Shown: in pieces, positions 1-5,386 of the stretch | Numbering within the stretch: the stretch's first letter is position 1 | How the letters are laid out: each line of letters starts with the position of its first letter | NCBI GenBank assembly: GCA_002373855.1 | Contig: DFKO01000075.1 | Location: 1 to 6,566 of the forward strand | Reading direction: 5' to 3' | Source: Lachnospiraceae bacterium UBA3643 | Lineage (GTDB): Bacteria > Bacillota > Clostridia > Lachnospirales > Lachnospiraceae | DNA length: 6,566 nucleotides | The notes under the pieces: model-generated | The model's input: the letters and a program-made list of their open reading frames with translations, nothing else | Told to the model about the DNA's origin: nothing | The model's database searches: none | Made by a program: the position numbers and the translations under genes

Positions 1-21
1 CTCGCACTTGACGAGTGCTAA
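1..21 (+). promoter_or_regulatory. CIRCE operator (HrcA binding site), 5' arm cut by window edge
   Basis: The CIRCE consensus is TTAGCACTC-N9-GAGTGCTAA. The complete right arm GAGTGCTAA lies at 13-21. Exactly nine bases upstream of it, positions 1-3 read CTC, which are the last three bases of the left arm; the rest lies outside the window. CIRCE is the target of the heat-shock repressor HrcA. Here it overlaps the -35 and spacer of the promoter of the downstream hsp20 gene, as expected for direct repression. The missing six bases are inferred, not seen. Confidence 0.88.
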
Positions 22-36
22 CAATCGTGATATAAC
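8..36 (+). promoter_or_regulatory. sigma-A promoter of hsp20
   Basis: A -35 TTGACG (8-13) and a -10 TATAAC (31-36) are separated by an ideal 17 bp. Each hexamer matches the consensus at five of six positions. Transcription would start near 42-44. The CIRCE arm at 13-21 sits within this promoter, so HrcA bound there would block RNA polymerase. Confidence 0.88.
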
Positions 37-45
37 ATAATCATC

Positions 46-70
46 AGGAGGGAAACAAAGAAATTTCCCC
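46..70 (+). promoter_or_regulatory. 5' UTR hairpin with an upstream SD-like AGGAGGG
   Basis: AGGAGGG lies at 46-52, only a few bases after the predicted transcription start. It has no start codon at a usable distance; the nearest in register is a GTG at 72-74, 19 bases away, opening a 16-codon ORF. GGGAAA (50-55) can pair with TTTCCC (64-69) to form a 6-bp hairpin with an 8-nt loop. It may stabilise the mRNA 5' end or be a temperature-responsive fold. It does not cover the true ribosome binding site at 106-110, so a thermometer role is only a guess. Confidence 0.4.
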
Positions 71-105
71 GGTGACATTATCAATTATAAATGAAGATAA
101 AGATT

Positions 106-110
106 GGAGG
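106..110 (+). promoter_or_regulatory. ribosome binding site of hsp20
   Basis: GGAGG at 106-110 is eight bases from the ATG at 119 and eleven from the in-frame ATG at 122. This supports a start at 119 or 122. A nearer ATG at 112-114 is out of frame with the chaperone coding sequence and too close to this site. Confidence 0.75.
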
Positions 111-118
111 AATGACTT

Positions 119-559
119 ATGATGACAATGCCCAGTATTTTCAATGACAATTTATTTGACTTTTTCGATGATTTTGCACCGAGCGTACCTTACACAAAGA
201 GCTCTGCCAATCAGACAGGCATCATGAAGACCGATATCAGCGAAGATGATAACGGCTATGAGATCAAGATCGACCTCCCGGGATATGCCAAGGAAAATAT
301 CTCTGCCGAGCTTAAGGACGGCTACATGACCATCAAGGCTTCCCAGAATGAAAATAAAGAGGAGAAGGACAAATCAGGCAAGGTGATACGCCGCGAGCGT
401 TACACCGGTTCATGCAGCAGATCCTTCTATGTTGGTGAGGATGTTACACAGGAGGATATCAAGGCAAAATTTGAAAACGGTGTCCTGACAATGTGCGTAC
501 CTAAAAAGGATCCGACACCAAAGGTTGAGGAATCAAAATATATCGCTATTGAGGGATAA
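119..559 (+). CDS. hsp20: small heat-shock protein, Hsp20/alpha-crystallin family
   Basis: A 146-residue ATP-independent cytoplasmic holdase that binds unfolding proteins and hands them to the DnaK/GroEL machinery. Residues 1-33 form a short hydrophobic N-terminal arm rich in Phe and Asp. The alpha-crystallin domain spans roughly residues 34-131, with the hallmark IDLPG near residue 51 and the A-x-x-x-N-G-V-L signature at 116-123 (AKFENGVL). An I-x-I oligomerisation motif (IAI, 142-144) closes the C-terminus. The length is normal for the family. The start at 119 fits the GGAGG at 106-110; the ATG codons at 122 and 128 are in frame and cannot be excluded. The gene is monocistronic, with its own CIRCE-controlled promoter and a terminator 42 bases after the stop. 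HrcA control is inferred from the operator. Cysteines occur at residues 99 and 126. Confidence 0.96.
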   Translation: MMTMPSIFNDNLFDFFDDFAPSVPYTKSSANQTGIMKTDISEDDNGYEIKIDLPGYAKENISAELKDGYMTIKASQNENKEEKDKSGKVIRRERYTGSCSRSFYVGEDVTQEDIKAKFENGVLTMCVPKKDPTPKVEESKYIAIEG

Positions 560-601
560 TTAAAATCCTTCACATAAATTTTTACTCCCTATTTCCCTTA
601 T

Positions 602-642
602 AAATACCCTCCTCGCCGGACGAGCCGGTGGGGAGGGTATTT
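602..642 (+). terminator. intrinsic terminator of hsp20
   Basis: AAATACCCTCC (602-612) pairs perfectly with GGAGGGTATTT (632-642). One U-G pair and a further 6-bp inner stem (614-619 with 625-630) follow, leaving a 5-nt loop at 620-624. An 18-bp GC-rich stem followed by the T-rich stretch 647-657 is a strong rho-independent terminator for the plus strand. Confidence 0.9.
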
Positions 643-664
643 CGATTGTTTTGTTTTCGTAAAG

Positions 665-720
665 ATAACCCACCCCACGCTAAGGGTCTGCTCCGCGCCC
701 CAATGCGTGGGATGGGTTAT
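665..720 (-). terminator. hairpin terminator of the Gld-like operon, possibly bidirectional
   Basis: Positions 665-680 pair with 705-720 over 16 positions with a single C-A mismatch (673/712). The 24-base loop contains a GGG and a CCCC that can also pair. On the minus strand it begins two bases past the TAA of the DUF4340 gene (723-725), so it is placed to end the operon. The minus-strand T-tract after it is weak (TCTTTA). On the plus strand it is followed by TTTT at 721-724, so it could also back up the hsp20 terminator. Confidence 0.75.
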
Positions 721-722
721 TT

Positions 723-1751
723 TTACTGAACTACAATGTTATCGGAAGTTGTATCATTATCTGAAATACTTTCCTCTGCCGGTGCCATCTCCTCGTATGG
801 TGTATAAAGGAGAGTCACACCCAGACTGTTGTCTATCTCGTATACCATGTTTGAATCAGGGAATCTCGCACAGAGAGAGAGACCGTCAAGTGTACCTACA
901 TCCAGGGCAAATGTACCGCCGTCATATTCTACAGTGATCGTAAAATACGGCCTGTCCAGCTTGTAATTATACAGATCAAGAGAATCTGCGTAGTAATCTT
1001 TGCAGCTTAAAAACTTAAGGTCAGTTACATTTGACATAAATGTGGTGGCTTTTGCCGAGTCGAGGGGCTTGTATTCACCGTCTACATTCATATACCAGTC
1101 ATATGTACTGTCTGCAAATTCGGGGAGCTCTGACTTATTCAGGATCTCAACGTCCGCATTTTCACCCCGGACTGTAAAGGACTTTATACCGGTCATATCG
1201 GGTATCTCTTCCATCTGTACCAGATCGGACCATGAAACCGCAAATGTATTGTAAACACCTGATCCGACCAGGCATACCCTGCCGTCCCCTGATGTCATGT
1301 AATACTCTTCTGACATCGCAGACTTGTTGCCAAATGAGAGGGTATATGCTCCGTCATTAAACGATACCGTAAGGGCGGGGGCTGACAGTCCGTACTCTGA
1401 CATATCTGCAGGCGTATCGATGATCTTTTCGCTCTTTATATCAGAAGCTGCCTGAAGCATTGCTTCCACCATTGATATGTTAAGAGGGAAATTCACATCA
1501 TCCGTATTGCTCCATGTCTCCCCTGATTTAGCCAGATTTGTGGTCTCTTTGCTGTACTCTGTATTTAAATCTATCTTAATTGAGGTAATCTCATTGATGC
1601 TTACGGAAAAGTATGTCTCCCCGGCTGCAGCTGTTTCTCCTGTTATGAGCTCTGATGCTTCGGATGCGTTTTTTGATTTAACAAATAACAATGCAATCAC
1701 TGCAAGGAGCAGCACGCTTCCCAGTATCAGCAGTTTGTTTATCCTGTTCAT
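723..1751 (-). CDS. DUF4340 domain-containing membrane-anchored protein, last gene of Gld-like ABC operon
   Basis: A 342-residue protein with one N-terminal membrane segment (about residues 7-24) after a short basic start (MNRINK), so the bulk should lie outside the cytoplasm. No lipobox is visible; it looks like an uncleaved anchor. The body carries the DUF4340 hallmark EYGLSAP near 119-125, followed by beta-strand-like sequence. A similar motif recurs at about 260-278 (YNYKLDRP followed by FTITVEYDGG), suggesting two copies of the fold. The tail (about 322-342) is acidic and Ser/Thr-rich, probably disordered. The ATG at 1751 overlaps the upstream TAA by one base (TAATG), with AAGGAG at 1761-1766, so translation is coupled. 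Members of this family follow GldG-type genes; their biochemical role is unknown. They are presumed accessory extracytoplasmic components of the exporter. Confidence 0.85.
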   Translation of the reverse strand: MNRINKLLILGSVLLLAVIALLFVKSKNASEASELITGETAAAGETYFSVSINEITSIKIDLNTEYSKETTNLAKSGETWSNTDDVNFPLNISMVEAMLQAASDIKSEKIIDTPADMSEYGLSAPALTVSFNDGAYTLSFGNKSAMSEEYYMTSGDGRVCLVGSGVYNTFAVSWSDLVQMEEIPDMTGIKSFTVRGENADVEILNKSELPEFADSTYDWYMNVDGEYKPLDSAKATTFMSNVTDLKFLSCKDYYADSLDLYNYKLDRPYFTITVEYDGGTFALDVGTLDGLSLCARFPDSNMVYEIDNSLGVTLLYTPYEEMAPAEESISDNDTTSDNIVVQ

Positions 1752-3211
1752 TACCTGCGTCTCCTTTTAACTGTGATGACTATACCGAGTGCAAGGAACA
1801 GAACAGGTATGAGACCGATCATTACTATCTTGAGGAGTCCGCCTGCTTTCTCGCTGACTGTCAGATACTCGCTCTCAAGTGCCTTTGCATGGATCGTGTA
1901 ATCACCCATACCGTTTTCTCCGGCGCTCATCCACTCTATTGTATTTAAGAAGAAATCTTCATTTCCGCCTGAGACCATCTGGTTGGCACTCTCATCGAGG
2001 ATCGTTGATGTACCGATGACCATCATCTTTGATGACTGAAGATCGTTTGTGACAGCTACGGCCAGTGTGATCGCACCTGTCTCGTCACCGTCCTCATACT
2101 CAAGTGTAAGGGCTTCCGGATCTTTGATATATCCGTGTACAGATGATGTCAAAAGTGGTGTGACAGTCACGCCCTCAGGCAGTGTCTCATCTATACCGAT
2201 ACCCTGGGCAAGAGCCAGTAGTACATAATATCCGTTATCCGCGATTACGGATGTGATATCATGGGATGCAAGCTCCGGCAGGAGATAGTATGGTGTACCG
2301 AATGCATAATGAGATGAATCTCCGTCACATACAAAACCGGTCTTTAAATAAATACCGTATGATGCGATGAGGCTCTCTAAATTTGTGAGCTTTTCTCCGT
2401 TCTGAACCACATCTGTTAAGAGGATGATGTTTCCTCCGTTATTCATATACTCTGTGAGCATATCCTTTTCATTTTCAGAGATATCGCTAAGGGGCGAATC
2501 GATGAGGATAATATCCGCATCCTCCGGAACAGCCTCCATTGTGATAAGTGATATCTCCTCAAAATCAATGTTCTGCTTTGAGATGGAATCCTTAAATGAG
2601 TCGGCTACCGTCACCTCACCGTGACCTGTGAGGGCATACATCTTGGGCAGAACATCCTTGTTGCAGAAATCGACTGCTGCCGTGATCTGACTCTCACCGT
2701 CAAATCCTGTAGGAGTAGGCTCCTGACCGTAATAGTAGTAGGAATACATATCTTCCTCATCGAATGTATAAAGGTCGTTGCCATCGATGAAACGGTATCT
2801 GTCACCTTTCTTTACAAGGATACTGTTGTCTGTGTAGCTCTGGGCATACTCCTGTACAAATCCGGGGTTGATATCCGGGTCTTTTTTGATGAGCTTCAGA
2901 TGCTCACTTAAATCGTCGTAATTATTAAGAAGATTCTCGACTACCGGATCCTCAAATCCTGTTCTGACTATCCAGTAGACTTCCACATCCTCTGTTAATC
3001 CGCCGATGATCATCTTAGTCTCATCGCTGATGCTGTAGAGACTGTTTGATGTCATATCCAGCTGGGTATATTTAACAGGCATTGATCCCACCAGGATATT
3101 TATCACTACCGCAATGGATATTACGATTACCGATGCCAGTATACTGTAGCTGCCTGCCTTAAAATATTTTGTCTTTAAAGAATCGGTGATTTTCTTTTTA
3201 TTATCTGCCAT
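1751..3211 (-). CDS. GldG-family ABC transporter auxiliary protein (ABC_transp_aux)
   Basis: A 486-residue protein with an N-terminal membrane segment (about 21-43), a large extracytoplasmic domain and a second membrane segment (about 458-480) ending in VKRRRR, a cytoplasmic positive cap. Family hallmarks in order are LDMTSNSLYSIS (51-62), LTGHGE (194-199), LIDSPLSDIS with the following GGNIILLTD (236-267), and the C-terminal NEDFFLNTIEWM (417-428). In gliding Bacteroidota, GldG works with GldA and GldF; here it should be a subunit of the adjacent exporter, substrate unknown. I choose ATG at 3211: AGGAGG at 3223-3228 lies 11 bases upstream, and the preceding stop is two bases away (TAATCATG). 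An in-frame GTG at 3223 would add four residues but overlaps that ribosome binding site. The stop overlaps the next start by one base. Confidence 0.88.
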   Translation of the reverse strand: MADNKKKITDSLKTKYFKAGSYSILASVIVISIAVVINILVGSMPVKYTQLDMTSNSLYSISDETKMIIGGLTEDVEVYWIVRTGFEDPVVENLLNNYDDLSEHLKLIKKDPDINPGFVQEYAQSYTDNSILVKKGDRYRFIDGNDLYTFDEEDMYSYYYYGQEPTPTGFDGESQITAAVDFCNKDVLPKMYALTGHGEVTVADSFKDSISKQNIDFEEISLITMEAVPEDADIILIDSPLSDISENEKDMLTEYMNNGGNIILLTDVVQNGEKLTNLESLIASYGIYLKTGFVCDGDSSHYAFGTPYYLLPELASHDITSVIADNGYYVLLALAQGIGIDETLPEGVTVTPLLTSSVHGYIKDPEALTLEYEDGDETGAITLAVAVTNDLQSSKMMVIGTSTILDESANQMVSGGNEDFFLNTIEWMSAGENGMGDYTIHAKALESEYLTVSEKAGGLLKIVMIGLIPVLFLALGIVITVKRRRR

Positions 3212-3213
3212 GA

Positions 3214-4077
3214 TTAACTCCACCTCCTCTTCTCAAGTGACTGAACCGTGAGGAACAGGCACACTCCGATGATACTGAGGAAATATACGATACCTGTAAT
3301 ATCAAACACACCCTGTACGAATGTGTAGAATCTCTCAAATATTGAGAGCTTGTTCATAATAGACGGGAAGAGTCCCTCAAACGAACTTCTCCTGATCGTG
3401 AAAAATGCGACGATCGCTGCCTCCAGTACTACTCCGACTGTGAATCCTGAAAATACACTCTTTGTCATAAATCCGACAAGTACTGAAAAGAGTATTGCTA
3501 CTATGATAAGAGCCAGGAGTGATCCGACTGCTGTAGTTGCCGCATACTCAGAGAGGTCTGTGATAAAGTAGATCACGAGCATTATCACAAAGTTGATACC
3601 TGCTGCCACGGCCTGGTTGTCGGTAAGGGATGATACAAACATGCCGATTGCTATAAGGGCTCCGCCCATCAGGTAAAATGCAAGCATTGTACCGAAAACC
3701 ACCGGGAGATACACATGACCGAATGCCGTGAGTATCAGCGGATAGATACACATGATCGCAACGGGCACCAGGAATACAACCATGAGTGCCATATATTTTG
3801 CGATGACTACCTGCGTCATGCTTAAGGGAAGGGAGTAGAGGAGCTGGTCCGTCTTTTGCTTTTTCTCTTCCGAGATGACACGCATAGTCAGTATGGGGAT
3901 GATTATTATAAATATGAAGGGAAGGCTGGCCGGTACGTACTCATAGTTGGTCAATCCGCCTGATATGTTGTATACCATACAGTAAATACCGGTAAACAGG
4001 AGGAGAAATGCTCCGAATACATAGCCTGTAAGTCCTGTAAAATATGAACTTACTTCATGCTTAAATACAGCTTTCAT
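3214..4077 (-). CDS. ABC-2 type transporter permease, GldF-like
   Basis: A 287-residue integral membrane protein with roughly seven to eight hydrophobic segments (about 17-37, 51-65, 94-117, 125-149, 156-173, 183-203, 208-226 and 258-279). The first cytoplasmic loop carries MRVISEEKKQKTDQLLYSLP (65-84), the conserved region of GldF/NosY-like ABC-2 permeases that precedes the coupling helix. It should form the membrane channel driven by the ATPase encoded just upstream. The ATG at 4077 overlaps the ATPase stop by one base (TAATG), with AAGGAG at 4088-4093, spaced ten bases. Coupling suggests fixed stoichiometry with the ATPase. The length is typical for the GldF half-size permease. The substrate cannot be read from the sequence. 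The protein ends in LEKRRWS, a positive cytoplasmic tail. Confidence 0.9.
   Translation of the reverse strand: MKAVFKHEVSSYFTGLTGYVFGAFLLLFTGIYCMVYNISGGLTNYEYVPASLPFIFIIIIPILTMRVISEEKKQKTDQLLYSLPLSMTQVVIAKYMALMVVFLVPVAIMCIYPLILTAFGHVYLPVVFGTMLAFYLMGGALIAIGMFVSSLTDNQAVAAGINFVIMLVIYFITDLSEYAATTAVGSLLALIIVAILFSVLVGFMTKSVFSGFTVGVVLEAAIVAFFTIRRSSFEGLFPSIMNKLSIFERFYTFVQGVFDITGIVYFLSIIGVCLFLTVQSLEKRRWS
3223..3228 (-). promoter_or_regulatory. ribosome binding site deciding the GldG-family start
   Basis: AGGAGG on the minus strand ends on the first base of an in-frame GTG codon (3221-3223), so it cannot serve that codon. It lies 11 bases before the ATG at 3211, which favours ATG. Confidence 0.7.
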
Positions 4078-5063
4078 TATTCATCGTCTCCTTCCTCTGA
4101 TTCTTTATCTGCATTTTTCTCTTCCTCAGTCTCGCTCTCTGTGAGCTCAAGGAAGATATCTTCGAGACTTGCAGCAGATTTGGTCATCTCGATTATTGCC
4201 TTATTATTTTTTGCAAATGCAAAGAAAATGTCGCGGCAGAGTTTATTTTCATCTTTATCCTTTGACTCGATGACTGCCTCACTGTATTTGCCGTTTTCCT
4301 TTACAGTGAGCTTTATATTTTTGATCTCTTTGCAGATATTCTTTACATCCTTTTCAGATGCCTCTGCTGTAATCTTTACTGTGATGCCTCCGGCAAAAAG
4401 CTTCTCGAGATTGTCAGGTGTATCGCATGCTACCATCTTGCCCTTTGAGATAATGAGGATTGTATCGCATACTGCCTGGACCTCAGAGAGGATATGGCTT
4501 GATAAGATCACAGTATGATTTTTACCAAGCTTTTTGATGAGGTCCCTGATCTCGATGATCTGTCTGGGATCAAGGCCTACCGTAGGCTCATCGAGGATGA
4601 TCACCTCCGGGTCACCGAGGATCGCCTGGGCTATGCCTACTCTCTGTCTGTATCCTTTCGAGAGATTTTTGATGATTCTGTCAGATACATCCTTTATCAT
4701 GGTCTCTTCCATGACTTTATCTATTTCCTTATTAATATCCTCTTTTTTGATGCCTTTTGCCTCGGCTACAAACTTAAGATATTCAAGGGGTGTCCTGTCC
4801 ATGTATAAAGGGGGCATCTCCGGGAGATAACCGATGAGCTTCTTGGCCTCTAAAGGCTGCTCAAAGATATCATATCCGCCGATGATGACATCGCCTTTTG
4901 TGGCTGCGAGACATCCCGTCATAATGTTCATGGTCGTGGATTTACCGGCACCGTTAGGCCCGAGAAATCCGTAGATTTTTCCCTTCTCTATACCAAAGGA
5001 AAGGTCGCTGACTGCCGTGTGGGACCCGTACCTCTTGGTCAGATTCTTTACTTCGACGATCAC
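4077..5063 (-). CDS. ABC transporter ATP-binding protein, GldA/CcmA-like
   Basis: A 328-residue cytoplasmic ATPase that powers the adjacent permease. All catalytic motifs are intact: Walker A GPNGAGKST (35-43), ABC signature LSKGYRQR (134-141), Walker B VIILDEP (154-160) with catalytic E159, D-loop GLDP (163-166) and switch histidine H190. The usual Q-loop region reads GYLPEMPPLY (78-87), the form seen in GldA/CcmA-type exporter ATPases. Residues from about 226 to 306 form a C-terminal accessory domain, followed by a very acidic tail (308-328, mostly Glu and Asp). The start is GTG at 5063: AGGAGG at 5074-5079 is ten bases upstream, and there is no in-frame ATG with a better site. It is the first gene of the operon, preceded by a long untranslated leader. 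Confidence 0.94.
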   Translation of the reverse strand: MIVEVKNLTKRYGSHTAVSDLSFGIEKGKIYGFLGPNGAGKSTTMNIMTGCLAATKGDVIIGGYDIFEQPLEAKKLIGYLPEMPPLYMDRTPLEYLKFVAEAKGIKKEDINKEIDKVMEETMIKDVSDRIIKNLSKGYRQRVGIAQAILGDPEVIILDEPTVGLDPRQIIEIRDLIKKLGKNHTVILSSHILSEVQAVCDTILIISKGKMVACDTPDNLEKLFAGGITVKITAEASEKDVKNICKEIKNIKLTVKENGKYSEAVIESKDKDENKLCRDIFFAFAKNNKAIIEMTKSAASLEDIFLELTESETEEEKNADKESEEGDDE

Positions 5064-5073
5064 TTTAAATCAT

Positions 5074-5079
5074 CCTCCT
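5074..5079 (-). promoter_or_regulatory. ribosome binding site fixing the GTG start of the ABC ATPase gene
   Basis: On the minus strand AGGAGG is followed ten bases later by GTG at 5063-5061. An ATG lies only one base after AGGAGG (5072-5070), but it reads ATG-ATT-TAA and stops at once, so GTG is the functional start. Confidence 0.8.
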
Positions 5080-5111
5080 GTCGAAAAATTTCCTATAATA
5101 ATATTCCCTAT

Positions 5112-5150
5112 AAAAAAGCAATATAGGTACGCCCTTAAGACGCCTATATT
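5112..5150 (-). terminator. candidate leader hairpin B with T6 tract, upstream of the ABC operon
   Basis: On the minus strand AATATAGG (5150-5143) pairs perfectly with CCTATATT (5127-5120). Inside it, CGTC can pair with GGCG, leaving a small loop and a 2-nt bulge. The stem is followed by GC and six T residues (5117-5112). This is the layout of an intrinsic terminator or attenuator about 50 bases before the ABC ATPase start. The outer stem is AU-rich, so its strength is uncertain. Confidence 0.4.
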
Positions 5151-5191
5151 ACTATAATACAAAATCGGAGGAAAATGATGATTTTTGTGTG

Positions 5192-5237
5192 AAAAAATAA
5201 AAGATTCTTATATTTATCGTCTGTAAACGATAAGAAT
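5192..5237 (-). terminator. candidate leader hairpin A with T-rich tract, upstream of the ABC operon
   Basis: On the minus strand ATTCT and TATCGT (5237-5227) pair with ACGATA (5220-5215) and AGAAT (5208-5204). The 6-nt loop is at 5226-5221 and a 6-nt bulge at 5214-5209. CTTTTATTTTTT (5203-5192) follows immediately. This resembles an intrinsic terminator inside the predicted leader of the Gld-like operon. It may be an attenuator or simply stop stray antisense transcripts. Confidence 0.4.
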
Positions 5238-5268
5238 GCCTGATTTTTCATGCAGTGACGAGAAAAAT

Positions 5269-5297
5269 ATTATAAAATCATTATGTATACACGACAA
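5269..5297 (-). promoter_or_regulatory. sigma-A promoter, probably of the Gld-like ABC operon
   Basis: Minus-strand TTGTCG (5297-5292, four of six consensus bases) and a perfect TATAAT (5274-5269) are separated by exactly 17 bases. The start site would be near 5262. The first convincing gene downstream is the ABC ATPase at 5063, giving a leader of about 200 nt. The 8-bp palindrome TGTATACA (5284-5291) lies in the spacer. I found no better promoter nearer to the gene; TTGCTT-N15-TATTAT (5121-5095) is a poor alternative. Confidence 0.6.
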
Positions 5298-5329
5298 TTT
5301 TATTAAATAGGGAATTATTTAAAAAGAAA

Positions 5330-5338
5330 TGGTATGAT
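5330..5338 (+). promoter_or_regulatory. candidate extended -10 promoter of the Fic gene
   Basis: TGGTATGAT contains the extended -10 TG (5330-5331), then a -10 TATGAT (5333-5338) matching five of six consensus bases. No good -35 lies 16-18 bases upstream, which extended -10 promoters can tolerate. Transcription would begin near 5345, leaving about 42 bases before the ATG. Confidence 0.4.
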
Positions 5339-5386
5339 ATGAGTATATTGAATGTACAAAGGATATCATCTTGGTATTAATGAAAA

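Larger units (their letters stand above)
5064..5386. other. AT-rich divergent intergenic region (323 bases)
   Basis: It holds the minus-strand promoter, the two leader hairpins and the ribosome binding site of the ABC operon, plus an extended -10 on the plus strand before the Fic gene. The hexamer CCTATA, on one strand or the other, recurs at 5092, 5107, 5122 and 5143. A perfect plus-strand TATAAT (5153-5158) precedes GGAGG (5167-5171) and ATGATG, but that frame closes after five codons and has no -35. No convincing protein gene is present. Confidence 0.7.

Noticed and set aside
72..122. A 16-codon ORF starting at GTG 72 in the hsp20 leader, ending over the hsp20 start
   Set aside because: The nearest SD-like sequence is 19 bases away, and the frame has no other support.
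572..583. The 12-mer ACATAAATTTTT at 572-583 repeated at 6499-6510, as possible flanking direct repeats
   Set aside because: It is AT-rich low-complexity sequence. The intervening 5.9 kb has no integrase, transposase or element ends, so chance is adequate.
707..4830. Several open frames of 64-153 codons antisense or out of frame within the ABC operon genes
   Set aside because: They overlap genes with clear domain motifs, lack ribosome binding sites and have low-complexity Ser/Phe/Ile-rich translations typical of antisense frames.
5175..5192. A five-codon plus-strand ORF after TATAAT and GGAGG (MMIFV)
   Set aside because: The GGAGG is only three bases from the first ATG, no -35 accompanies the TATAAT, and the peptide is too short to support as a gene.
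5144..5251. A 35-codon minus-strand ORF in the operon leader, starting ATG at 5251 (MKNQAFLSFTDDKYK...) with a hydrophobic end, possible leader peptide
   Set aside because: There is no Shine-Dalgarno before the ATG. It overlaps both candidate hairpins in AT-rich DNA and has no runs of a regulatory codon, so chance is more likely.
5103..5315. A 9-bp inverted repeat (ATTCCCTAT at 5103, ATAGGGAAT at 5307) flanking the intergenic region
   Set aside because: It is short and AT-rich with a ~195-base separation, and neither promoter is symmetrically placed. It could be coincidence.
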